This document shows positions 12,701 to 23,511 of a stretch of 64,000 nucleotides of DNA, one piece after another (the stretch's first letter is position 1; every line of letters starts with the position of its first letter). The notes under the pieces were generated by a model. It made no database searches and was not told the origin of the DNA. It worked only from the letters and a program-made list of their open reading frames with translations. Both the position numbers and the translations under genes were made by a program. Source of the DNA: Bryopsis sp. KO-2023 (taxonomy: Eukaryota; Chlorophyta; Ulvophyceae; Bryopsidales; Bryopsidaceae); the NCBI GenBank assembly GCA_030272585.1, contig BSYQ01000009.1:1240001-1304000 (forward strand), given 5' to 3'.

Positions 12701-13450
12701 CTCGCCAAGCACCTCTCCATGATCCACACAGCCAGCAGAACGATCCAAACAGCCTGGAGGAGACACAAGGCGAGGCAAGCTTTGAGACGGGAAGAAGGTT
12801 CTGACAACCAAAGCTCCCATTGTTGCGCGGGCGGTGCGGGTCCCAACAGGTATAAACATTTTGCTGATGTGCTGACCTTTAAATTCTAGAACTTGAATTT
12901 GGTTGAGAGGAGGTCATGAAGAGCGATCATGTGATGTCGTTTTGCAGGGATCCCCGCCAGCACAATGGTCATGAGCTTACTTCGACCCAGAAGAGGTTTC
13001 GTCGCGAAATGTCTCAGCCAGAAAGGTAATGCCACACTACGTTTTGTTTGCTTATCGGTTCCTCAGTTTCGACTCCAGTGAGACTAAAAGGACCTCCTTG
13101 TCGTTTTCTCTCGAGCTGATCTGTTTAATGTCTTAGCCAACAACAAGAGAAAATCACGATTTGTGCATGAATATGATGTGGGGTGCAGCAGGATCAGTTA
13201 TGGGTGCAAAAAGGAGAAGCCCTCAAGTGGAAATAAACCAATCCGGTCAGCCAACGACGCCACATCTCGACCGCGGTGGGGGGTTTCACAGGGTAGCAAG
13301 GAACGACCAAAACAGACTACCAAAGTCCCTGTTACAAGTCGAGCGGTTACAAGTACAGCGAACGGAGATCACAAGAAGGTCCCCTCGAAAAGTAGAAAGG
13401 GTTCACGCCAATCAGCCAACAAGGCTGCATCTTGCAAACCCTGGAGATGA
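9730..13450 (+). CDS. ASPM: ASPM-like spindle protein
   Basis: Abnormal-spindle family: works at spindle poles and microtubule minus ends with calmodulin. Domains in order: an N-terminal ASH beta domain (9730-9972, motif ILDFGAVRQGAKGVIELHVE, and 10116-10361); a calponin-homology region (10688-11013, motif NFTSDFRDGRVLCLL; then YYQPNIMDLGKVC at 11149-11228; then about 11352-11612); about seven IQ-type motifs (from about 11926 and 12180-12850, for example IQAHWHGRKTRKEF, IQRAWRKLCRHRQA, IQKHWRGCSARW); and a basic tail ending at the stop at 13450. It totals about 850 residues against about 3,500 in human, because the IQ array is short. The first exon is not settled: ATG-led open frames at 9558 and 9588 do not join in an obvious phase. 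It is divergent from the CFAP47-like gene, which also pairs ASH and CH domains. Confidence 0.87.
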
Positions 13451-14056
13451 ATTTGTTGAATGTACATTAGCTAGAATTTTTTTCTTCTTCTTTTTTTAAT
13501 TTCCTTTGTTGTTCATTGTGTGTACCTTATTTTCTTTAAACTTGAATTGATGAGAATGCTCTTTTTGTCTTTGTCTGGTGTTTGTCGCATCATATGTTGT
13601 GGGGTTATGCACTCAATGAATGAGAGGAGCTAAGATGGAGTCTAATGATTTTGCTGCGGTGGTGTTGTTCCACTGCACCCCCACAAGATTTTTGTTCCTT
13701 TTTATCAACTGAATGGCATGTGACTTCAGCCATGATTTTATCGTTAATTTTCATCTTTGTTTCATTCCAATACGGCAGAAAAAAAGAGAAAAAAAAAAAC
13801 ACTCGGCAGAAAGTGCAGTTTTCCCGCTGTGGGGTGTTTTCTTTTGTTTTGCATCTTATTGTTTTAACAACCTAAAGGCCTGTTGAGAAAAAGGAAATAT
13901 GGGAAGACACGTGGAATAGACACCGGCAATAAGATCCAAAGCAAACAGGTGAAAGTTTCTTTTCTTTTTATTCTTTTCTTTTTTATCCACCAGATCCTTG
14001 AGAAGAATTCGAAGCTAGAGTGGTGAAGTTGATACACACATTTTACAGCAACGAAT
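13451..14056. other. Convergent intergenic region
   Basis: Lies between the 3' ends of ASPM (+) and the DUF3754 gene (-). It is T-rich with A8-10 and T7-8 runs. No gene or repeat family was recognised; it probably holds both 3' UTRs. Confidence 0.6.
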
Positions 14057-14439
14057 TCAATATCTTTCTGCAATCTTTCCCTTCAGCAGATCATCCCAAT
14101 GCTTTGTTATTCTTTTTATCCCAATTTTGGGGTCCACGGCCGTATAGAAATCCTCAGCCCCGATTCTTGTTATAGATACGAGGCCCAATCGAAGCAGCTG
14201 CGACAGCGCATCCTGGCTCTCAAATCGAACCTGGGGGAAAGTAAACAATTTGGTAATACTACTTCACACGACCAGTTATTTTTCACTTTCGGATGACAAT
14301 TTTTCAACTTTTTTTTCCAGGGTTTCGTACAACAGTGTTGCATCTGCAGTGTGTTTGTTTTCGTTTTTTACGATTAGTTCCACGACCAAGCCATCAAATT
14401 GATATCCGATGAACATCAGTTGCATTTTACAGGTAACAT

Positions 14440-14526
<87 letters not shown>

Positions 14527-17500
14527 TTCTTTTTTTTTGGGGGGGGGGGGGGTGGAAAATTGAGAACACATGCCATTTCAGCAAGGTGGGCGGTCTTCAG
14601 CAATTATGTACCTGGAGACCCTCCTCTCTGAGCATTTTTTCCACTTCGTTCCCCAGTGCCTTTGTAGACAGGGCTTTGTTTCTACAGATCATCAAGGAGT
14701 AGGCGAGAGCGCACTGTGTCAAATCGCAAAACCCGGTTGTCATTAGCCAACACCTTGATGTGTCTCATTCTGCAGGGGCATTCGGTTCTTTCTGAAAAAT
14801 AACAGCTTTGGCAGTGGTGGGTCCTTTCCATCGAAGAGTAACTCTTTCAGTGAACAGCTTTCTTTAGCATGAAAAAAGAAAGACACAGGCCTTTGACATC
14901 TAAAGGAGTTAGCCGTTTAAAAACTTTTTTAAAATTTAAATAAACTCAACAAATATTGATAACACAGTCCATTAAAGAAAATAAGCATCATATTGCTGCC
15001 GTAGTCTGGGTGCAGACCAGCTCACATGCTTGAATTGCTGCAGGGCTGCCGAACTGGCTAAATACACAATCGCTCCTTCCTGCCCAGCCAGGGTCTTCCT
15101 CGACAGCAGTTCGTTTACAAAACTGTCAAACCTGGACGACCCACACACGATCTGAAATGAATGACATTTTCAACATGTAGAAAATTTAATTGGATTTGTC
15201 GTTTGGAAAGCCCACCTGTCGAACATTCTCTTGTAGCCAAGGAAAACTCGGACCAGATATACCACCACTGATGCGAATGTTGCTATTTCAAGCAGAACAG
15301 AATCGTATTTTGCTTGGGCACCGACAGCTGCGAAGAGCAATTCAAAAATTAATCATCAGGTACAATGAAACAAACAAACAAACCCACATAACGCCCTCCC
15401 CCTTTTTTCCAACCTGTTTTTGTTTTGTTTCATGGCTTGTCAAAACTAAAACAACGATTTGAAAAAGCTGTGAAATGAGTAGTTGATCTTTATAAAAAAA
15501 AAAAAAAAAAGATCACAAAGATGAAGTCATTCGCCAGAATTATTTTCTTAGATCTCAGAATTCTCAGATTTTAACCCCCCCAAAAAAATTGAACTATCGA
15601 ATCTGAAGCAAAACACACCTACAAGACCGATCAATGTAACGAGGTCCAATCTGATATTATCCAACGGTCGAAATTGCAGCAATTTTTCTGGGAAAACTGC
15701 TTTCCATATCGGCATCTGAATTTCACATCGCCATTATTTTCAGAGCTCACCAGCAGACACAATGCAAAAAGATCTCGAAAAAAAAAAAAAAAAAAAGATA
15801 AGAATGCCATGTTCACTGGTTTTAAAAAAGGACCTAACAACTCACTGGTATTCCGTCATAGACCCGGATTTGAATTTCTTCCCTGGGTGTGGGCTGCGGA
15901 GCATCAGGTTGGCTCTCTGAGAAGATCTGTAAAAAAAAAGGAACCCTGCCGTTGTTGATGCTGTGCATCGCACAAAGATTTCGTTGTTTTTGGTTGGTTA
16001 TACTGCCGCCCTTATACCATTCATTGACAAGAAAAAAGTTCGAACTCCACTGCAAACAACGAGCAGCTAGGGAAAAGAAAATCTTCGATACAGAAATTAC
16101 AAGAATCATTCAATTCAAATTGAATCAAAAAATCTAATTGAATTCTATCAACCCCCAGGGGGGAAAGTTCAGTCAAGAAAAAAATTGTTCAAGCCCAATA
16201 CCACTGATCAGATTATTTGAAACCAAAACAATCAATACTGCAACAAAATACAAGAAAACCATGGTTTATTCTTCTTGATTATGAGGGCTAGCTTTTCATT
16301 AGGAAACAAAAATAGCGTTTTCGTACATTGGAATAGAATCACCGCACTTTCTTGAGAGCATCGATCCGTCCTGGCTTCTTGTTGTATCTGTAGACCACCA
16401 CCAATCGCTCGAAAGTGGGCTCCTTCAATTCAGCCCGGCTGAAGAAATCGGCGACATTGCCAGATGCAAAAGCTGACCCTACACTTAAGCAAACCCAAAA
16501 ACATCAAAGATCAATAGTTACAAAAAAGTTGAAGAATTGAACGAATGAGGATCTGAGAAAAGAATCTAATTCAACCCCACCATGCCTAGATGTCCCACCT
16601 TTTGGGTTTAAAAATCGAAACCAGTCTAGGGGAGGAAATCTGGGGATTTTTGAACCGTTTTTTTTTTTCAAATAACATGCAGCCCCATGCAGTCTGTCCA
16701 CTAAGCAAACGAGTGATATGGGGTTGCTGCATCAACAATGGCCAATCTGGGTGGGGTTCTTACCAACCGCATCCGTCAAAGTAAATCTTTCGACGAAGAG
16801 AGGTTCTCGCGCTGCATTCCCATCCTCAATTGGCCAAACCTCGTCAAAAGTCTCCAACGAAGTCACATCGATCTGATCATGAACAATACATTCAGCAATA
16901 ACCCAATCCAAACCCATATCACTCATTTGCATCGTGGATAGGCGACATGGAGGTTTTGGCCTCAAAGTAGTGCATTTTGGGAAATTTTGAAACAAGGCAA
17001 TCCAAAAAAAATGAAAAATCTTCATGTTGATCTTGTCATGAGGGGTGGTGAAAAGATCTACGAAGTCCTCGAGTAATAATGACGGTTCGTGTGGTTCGAA
17101 AGCCTCTGATTTTCTGCAGGGATTTTATTTTTTTGGAGGGCGGTTTCAACAGCAAGTCGAGGTTGCAGAAAGATGCATTGTTATTGTTAGTTTTCTTTCT
17201 TGGGGGGGGGGGATTTTTTTTAAGAAAGGAACGCAAGGAAATGACAGGCCTCAAAGAAAATCGTCAGACCTGGGGAATGTAGCCCCGATCAACCAGCGTC
17301 AGAAGCACTCCACCACCCAGAGTCATGACCTGTGAAAAACAAAGCAATACTGTGATGTGCATTTTTGGTAAAAACCTTTTCCACTGGTACAAATTTTAAA
17401 CATTTTCCCCAAGGCTCTACTTTGGGCTCAAAACAGTGACCTCATCCATGCACGAAACGCAAAAACTCATCAAAGCAGCCCCTTACCTTTGGGGGAATTC

Positions 17501-20050
17501 CCAATTCGTTCATCGAAACGATCACATCTTTTCCGGCACCCTTGATCAGCTTCCAAGTCTCCGTGTTGATGATCGGTCGGCCGGAGTCATCCAGAGGATT
17601 TAAAGCAGTGCCCTTTTTTTCAGGCTGGTCGCTTTCAGAGGAAAGGTAAGAGTCTATTTTAGCACCGCTGTTTTTGATGCCCACACATGCCTTTTTGAAA
17701 GCTTTTGTCACAGCCGCCACCGTCGATTTCACGATGAGGAGCTGGATATAGTCGAGTTTCGGTAGCAGCCAGCGGCCAGCCTCTTTCTGAGTACCATACC
17801 TACACAGGGATGAAAGGGCACAAAAGAAAACAACTAAAAATAGTCTAATCAAGAAAAAAAAAGGTATTTTTGGCCAAGGAAAAGCATTGCAAGAAGTGTG
17901 ACAGGTGCAGAAGCTTTTTCTTTTTCTTTTATTTTCTGGGAAATGGGGATTACCCTCTTTGAAATATCAACATATCTCGAGCCTCAGGTGGGAGTTCCTC
18001 GCTCATGAACTTGGATGTCAGACCAGCTGCCAGAGAAACAAAAAAAAGCAAAAAAAAATATCGTGACCTGTCGGCTTGATAGGAAAAAATTTCACACGCA
18101 AAACTGCACCCACAAAATGCTTCTGAAATTTCGAATCCAGGATCCAAACCCCACCCCCCCAAAAAAGAAAAAAAGAAAAAAAGAAGAAAAGAAAAGGAAC
18201 TGCAAAACTGAGCAACATCAACCATGCCACCCTGCAAAAGTTACTCTTTTTTTACCATTGAGAAAATACCAGAAAAAGAGTGAGAAAAAGTTCAGAAATA
18301 TTCGCAGACCAGATATGCAGGACAGCAACCACACAAACGTCTCTAACATTTGAACGGTACCTAAATTGCTGTGAAAGAATGGTAGAGTGAAATCAAATGA
18401 CATCAAACTTAGTGCGTACCATCCAGTTTTCTGGTGTCCCCTCTGATGAACAGCTGCGACAAGTAATCCATGTTCAGACTTTTAGACAAGGCCACGTCCC
18501 TGGAATCCAACGGGAAAAATTGGGCTTTCCCTACAACCACCAAAACAGCATAAAACCACTTAAAAAAAATCCAACAACATCCTCTTCATATCACTGTGAG
18601 CACAGCACTCAAAAAGTTGATGCAAGGTCTGCGATTGAATCCCACTCGCTAAAATCTTTTGATAACAAAAAAGCGCACCCCCCCCCCCCTTCACAGATTC
18701 TCTCATTTTCCTACAAAACATGGACCAAACTCGCACCAAAAGAAACTTACTCATCAGTCGCACGAATCCTTCGATAAATTCTTGATCTGCGGTTGATGCC
18801 CGCATCCTCAAAGCCAACTTCTCGAGCGAATCGATCGGAGGCTCGACATCGGCCTCGATTCCACCCACCTTGAGCAAAAAATCCCACACCTGGTGCATCA
18901 CAAACACGAAAACCAATTCGTCATGTAAAACTACTGTCCCGGTGAAAAAAGTTGGGCCCGATTCTTCTTGAATGTGTCCATGTCTTGAATCTTGCAAACA
19001 TATTTCATGAAGGTTGAAAAGCCCCCGTCCATCACGCAAATGAGTGAAAAGGGGCAGCCTATTTTCTTGAAAATCTCATTTTTCCATGTTAGATTTCATC
19101 AAGAATCACCTCATTTTTTTCAAACACTGGCTCAGGGTCACGAATGGTGCAGGCTTCGTTGGCCTCATGAAGGGCATCCAAAACGCGTTCCCCCTCCAGC
19201 TGAAATTCAAACCTAAAATCCCCAGAAAACCCCACAAAATGGAGTTCATTTTTTCAATGTGCTAGGATCAATCAGGCCAGGCAACTTTTTTTTGCATAGT
19301 CCCCCCCTCCCCTTTTCCTGATGACGAGTTGTTGAACAGCATTGCAAGAAACTGCACCGATTGTTTCAATGCAAAACAATGACACAATTGTGAATGAGCA
19401 TCCGGTCATCCTCAATTATCTAACCACCCCCAAAAAAACTGTTTTCTCACCCTTCCAAATAAAGTTTAAAAAAAATTCATGGGCAATTTATCTGGCATTG
19501 CTCAATTTACCTGTAAACGCACTCCAGCGCTGCTAGCACAGGTTTCACTTCTTCCCAGTTGCTCGATGACCTCTGGACCAAAAGTGAGAAGAGTGGGGCT
19601 TTCAATTTGCCTTTTCTTTTTCAAGTGACGTCACTTTCATCGGTTATCGGGAATTCCAATACTGGACATGGTTGAAAATCCTGGAAAACGCATGCTACCT
19701 TCATGGATTGCCAGAGATTGTCCAAATCTAATGGAACGTGGGACTGCCTATTCACACGAATTCTCTTTGTTGTGGCTTTGCCATTTTCTGCAACAAATGT
19801 CACACTTCTCGGTCACTTGATATGAAAATCCTCAATGCAGAATCGTTTCTTTTCTGTTTTCTTTGAAACGACAGATTTTTGTGTGGGGAGCATTTCAGCA
19901 TGGAGGGAATTTTTATCATAAAAGGATGCTTTTTTCTTCTTTTTTTTTCATCCAGCAGTTGTTTTTTTTACCTGTGGGCCTTGATGCACAGCACCGAACG
20001 GACAGCGTCGATCGGCCGCCACCGATCGATGAATGTTTTGCAGCCTGCAT
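14057..20050 (-). CDS. DUF3754 (TMEM143-like) membrane protein
   Basis: Protein of the DUF3754 family (animal TMEM143 and plant/bacterial homologues); biochemical role unknown, often assigned to organelles. I place the start at 20050, giving MQAAKHSSIGGGRSTL, an Arg/Ser-rich, acid-poor leader like an organelle presequence; only this frame joins in phase to the exon at about 19700-19787. Later exons show the family landmarks: PPEARDMLIFQRG (17963-18020), the 17487-17799 exon, LDWVIAECIVHDQ (about 16750-16900), EPTFERLVVVYRYN (about 16340-16470), EIQIRVYDGIPVS (about 15850-15930), EKLLQFRPLDNIRLDLVTL (about 15620-15715), a membrane stretch ATFASVVVYLVRVFLGYKR (about 15215-15325), LLSRKTLAGQEGAIVYLAS (about 15030-15150), and the C-terminal ALSQLLRLGLV with HWDDLLKGK (14057-14230). 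Exons of 20 or more residues alternate with introns up to about 1 kb, one carrying a TTTA microsatellite. Part of this gene is duplicated at 1-1014. Confidence 0.85.
14437..14553. repeat. TTTA microsatellite followed by T and G runs
   Basis: About 22 uninterrupted TTTA units to about 14527, then a T run and a G run of about 13. It lies in the last intron of the DUF3754 gene, between the exons ending EEGLQ and starting VRFES, which join in phase around it. The repetitive open frame across it is a translation of the microsatellite, not a gene. Confidence 0.97.
16905..17968. repeat. Segmental duplication, copy 2 (within intact gene)
   Basis: The resident counterpart of 1-1014, lying inside the intact DUF3754 gene. 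It includes the exon 17487-17799, the 60-nt exon near 17276-17335 and the last 15 bases of the exon upstream. Against copy 1 the 313-bp exon differs at four positions, all synonymous by my reading. Confidence 0.95.
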
Positions 20051-20249
20051 CTGTGCTGCAAAAGTAACACAACTGCTTGGTCGGACGTAGGAGCTGGACT
20101 ACATAGCAGCAGGTTGAGGACACAATTGGCGGAATTCCGCCAACGACAGAACCAACTCTTCTTTCTTGAGTGAATTTGAGTGAAATTTTCTCCCTCCACA
20201 TTGTCGGTGATAACGAGTAGACCGATTGTTTCCCGCGACGGTTTCTGAA
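20051..20249. promoter_or_regulatory. Short divergent promoter, DUF3754 / TRABD
   Basis: Only 199 bp separate the proposed start codons of the DUF3754 gene (20050, minus) and TRABD (20250, plus), so both 5' UTRs and promoters must fit here. No TATA box was seen. Inferred from gene positions only. Confidence 0.5.
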
Positions 20250-22050
20250 ATGCTTGCCCGTCGAGGTTGGTAAGTACGGGAGGTGTGCTGCAATTTTTTT
20301 CGCCGACTCTCTCGTAGTCGGAAAAGGTTATTTTCGAGATACGTCCCGACGTCGCCAGGATGCCAGGCAAAGTTTCGCCAGCGATGCCTAAACCTCCATC
20401 TTTTCGGTTTTTTCGACGCAGTCTTTGCAGAGGGGATTCGCTCGTTCGCGTCGAACAACAGTCTGCTTTGCGATACCACCTCGTACCTGAAAAACTTGAG
20501 GACCGGGGCAGAGGTGTTTTTGGTGGGGACTGCCCACATCTCAAAGAAAAGTGCGGATGAGGTGAGCTGGAGTCGTGCGTCCAAAGTAGAGTCCATATTT
20601 GGGAAAAGTCGTCGAGTCGTCATTTTTTGTCAGACAGAATAAAAATAAATTTCTTTGTAGAGTGAGTGTGAAGGACAGGGGATATGAATCAAAATAGTGA
20701 AGAGGAAAAGAGTGACCTATAATAACAAAGTGTGAGTGAGTGGGTATTTTTTTTTCTTTCCCAAACAAAGTTGAAAACCCTTACAGATGTTGCAGCCTCT
20801 TTTTTTTCCCCTTTTCTTTTTTTTTTAATCAATAAAAAAAGTTAGCTGCTGTAAAATGACATTATCACTGACGGTACAGAGTTTCTGTTTATTTTCTAAT
20901 CAGACCGATTCAAGGCGGATATTTCCAAAACGTCTTGTAAAAAAAACCCACAAAATTCCGGTGTTGATTTTCTGACAGGTACATGATGCCATAAATTTCA
21001 TCAAACCAGACACCGTGATGGTGGAGCTCTGCCCGGAGCGGGCAGCAAAACTCAGGCAGGGTGGGTCGGTGGAGCACCCAATGGGGCCATTGCCCGATGT
21101 GATGGGCAAGTTGCAGGGTCTGACAAAGACCTTCGGCCCAACTTTCGGAGTGCGCGAAAAGGAAGCGGCGTCCTCCATCGGCGATTTTATCAAGGGGTTC
21201 TACAAGTGAGTCAAGATTGGGTTTTGTTTAATTGTTGAATGAATTAGGTGGCGGATTCGCCTAGAGGAGAAAAAAAAGAAACAGCAAAAAAAAATCAGGG
21301 AAAAGAAACCGGGAAAAAGGAATTAGGGAAAACAAGCCAAAACAAGTTTTTTTGTTTTGTGAAGGTTTTGATTTTCTCAGGGTTGGTGTGCTGTAGTTAT
21401 TTGAGGGCGCTGGGGCTCACCCCTGGGTTAGAGTTCAAAGTGGCGATGGAAGAAGCCGAAAAACTTGGAGCGAATGTTGTGTATGGGGACATCGATGGCA
21501 GTATCACTATGAAGAAAATGTCTAATTCCATGTCGTTTGCAAAATTCCTGACATCCCTGCAATTCTCAGAGGTATGAAAAACAGGTGGCAATCCACGAAC
21601 GGTATTCAACAACAGCACCCTGATACGTCTGACATCGGGGTCTTTTTCTCTGATCATTTCGAAAAGCTGCAGTTTCTCTCCCTTTCTGTTTTTTTTTTGG
21701 AGGGAGGGAGGAGGCGGGGTGAAAAGTCTCCCAATTGAATTTGTTGTTTTGTTTTGTTTTTGTTCCAGTCACCGGACATAGAGATGGATGTTTTTGACGA
21801 TATTAATGATTTGGAGAAAATGGTGGAGGGAATGAAACGAAGGGCTGTGGTGGCGTCGGTTCAGAACGTCATGGAGCGGGTGAACCCCAAACTGGTTCAA
21901 GCGCTGGTTCACGACCGGGACCAACACATGGTGGATATTTTGCTGGGGTTGCAGGGGAGGATAGTGGCTGTGGTGGGTCTAGGCCACATGGATGGGATGG
22001 AGCGACGATGGAACGATGCTCAAAGTCAACTGTGGCTGCCGAAGAAATGA
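20250..22050 (+). CDS. TRABD: TraB domain-containing protein
   Basis: TraB/PrgY family; TRABD-type proteins are thought to act at the mitochondrial surface, mechanism unclear. Five exons: 20250-20269 (MLARRG, strong GTAAGT donor), 20318-20561, 20979-21205, 21406-21571 and 21769-22050 with the stop TGA. The first intron is only 48 nt. All joins keep phase. Family motifs: AEVFLVGTAHISKKSADE, then DTVMVELCPERAAKL in exon 3, LGLTPGLEFKVAMEEAE with VVYGDIDGS in exon 4, and VVGLGHMDGMERRW near the C-terminus. About 310 residues, a usual length for the family. The N-terminus MLARRGCRKRLFSRY is basic and could be a mitochondrial leader. Confidence 0.92.
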
Positions 22051-23397
22051 ATTCGACACTCGGTTTTTTCGTTTTTCAGAAATGTAAAAGAGGAAGGGAG
22101 GGGGGGGCAGGAAAGAGGGGAGCTCAGCATCGAGTCGATTGGGCGGATTTCTTTCTTTTTCGAAGATACTCTGGATAATGTATTTATCCAGCGACATGCA
22201 GCGCCGCCTTCGTGATAGGAATTTGTCACTCAAGCCTTACAACCCCACTGACACCCCGAATCCTATTTCGAATGGGCGAATGGATGGTGGTGTTGAGCGG
22301 GGTTTTGAGTGTGGAGGTTCAGAGACTGATCGGAAACTATAGAGGGCTTTCGAACAAATTTGTAAACTTTGTGAGAGGCCGAAAGATCGGGTGGTGTTTG
22401 TCCCACCCGAGGCAGCAGTTACCTCCAAATTGATTGGAAGTCCCCCACTAAAATTCATTTCAGTGTGTTGGCAACCTTCCATGTTTTCTGTTTGTTTTTT
22501 TGTTGGCGGGGGGGGGGGAAAGAGAATGAAAAAATGTAGTATCCAGCCTGTAGTGGGGATTCTTCAGAAGGGATAGGCAAAATTACCACAGGATAGAGCT
22601 TATTATATATTATTGTTATATATAATGGCCAACCCACACCTATAGCATCAATAATTCAGTTTCTTCTTTGAGAAACACCCCCCAAAAAAAAGTTGGCAGC
22701 TTTGTTGGGTATGTAGGACTCGTTCTGGTTTCTGAATCAAATCCTTGATTTGTATTTGCCCCCTTGACACATGGTTTGACATTCCCTTTTCAGGATCTCA
22801 AGTTGAATCATGAAACAAGTCGGCCCAGGATCTTTCCAGGGGTGCTTTCTCAGGCTTTCTGTACGCCATATCTATTCCAAGAATAATCAAAAGCTTGTGT
22901 CATTCAGACAGTACTGCCCGAGTTTACACACAGCGGAGACGCTTTTCTAGCGACCCACTTTCCGGAAAAACAAAACAATGGGCAAAGAACCTCCCAGGAA
23001 GACCGATGATACAGCACATCCAGCTCAATGTGTTCAATGGCAAGTTGTGCCATGAAAAATTCCTGGAAAATCAAAAAACCAAAAAAAATACACTAAAAAA
23101 AAAGAGGGGACTCCTCTGCTTGATAAATATTTAGTCTAACAACTTGAATGATCCTTGGTGGAGTTTTGATATTTCTGGCAACCAGCTATGGAAAGGACGA
23201 GAAAACAGAAGTTGAAATTGGCGTTCGAATTCCTGCAAAAAGAAATAACAAAATAAGTCGAAAGCTTGGTCTCTCGACATGAAAAGGCAAAAGTAAAAAA
23301 AAGGATGTAACGAAAGATCGTAACAACGAAAATTCCGTTGAGGTTCGAATTCGAAGCCAGCAAATTGCACATGGAAAAAGTTGGGGAAAAAAAACAC
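22051..23397. other. Intergenic region downstream of TRABD
   Basis: Lies between TRABD (+) and the Pmp-like gene (-). Minus-strand frames at 23131-23400 follow a plausible acceptor (TTTTTGCAG at about 23237) but show no beta-helix repeat, so they were not added to the gene; they may be 3' UTR or a last exon. No other gene was recognised. Confidence 0.45.
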
Positions 23398-23511
23398 GAC
23401 AAAAACTTAATCCAATGATTTTCTTACACTAGCTTCCCCCCACACAGAAAGTCGGAAAATGAAAATGACAAAAACTAAATCCAATGATTTTCTTACATTA
23501 GCTTCCCCCCG
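23398..23511. repeat. Short imperfect tandem duplication (period about 69 bp)
   Basis: 23398-23441 and 23467-23511 are near-identical, sharing TCCAATGATTTTCTTACA and TAGCTTCCCCCC. On the minus strand each copy carries GTAAGAAAATC, so a splice-donor-like site is duplicated at the 3' end of the Pmp-like gene. Confidence 0.85.

Noticed and set aside
14409-14702. Plus-strand frame of repeated LFIY
   Set aside because: Translation of the TTTA microsatellite in an intron.
19948-20623. Two long minus-strand frames (198 and 174 codons)
   Set aside because: They are antisense to the TRABD first exons and overlap the DUF3754 first exon; neither joins in phase to the DUF3754 second exon.
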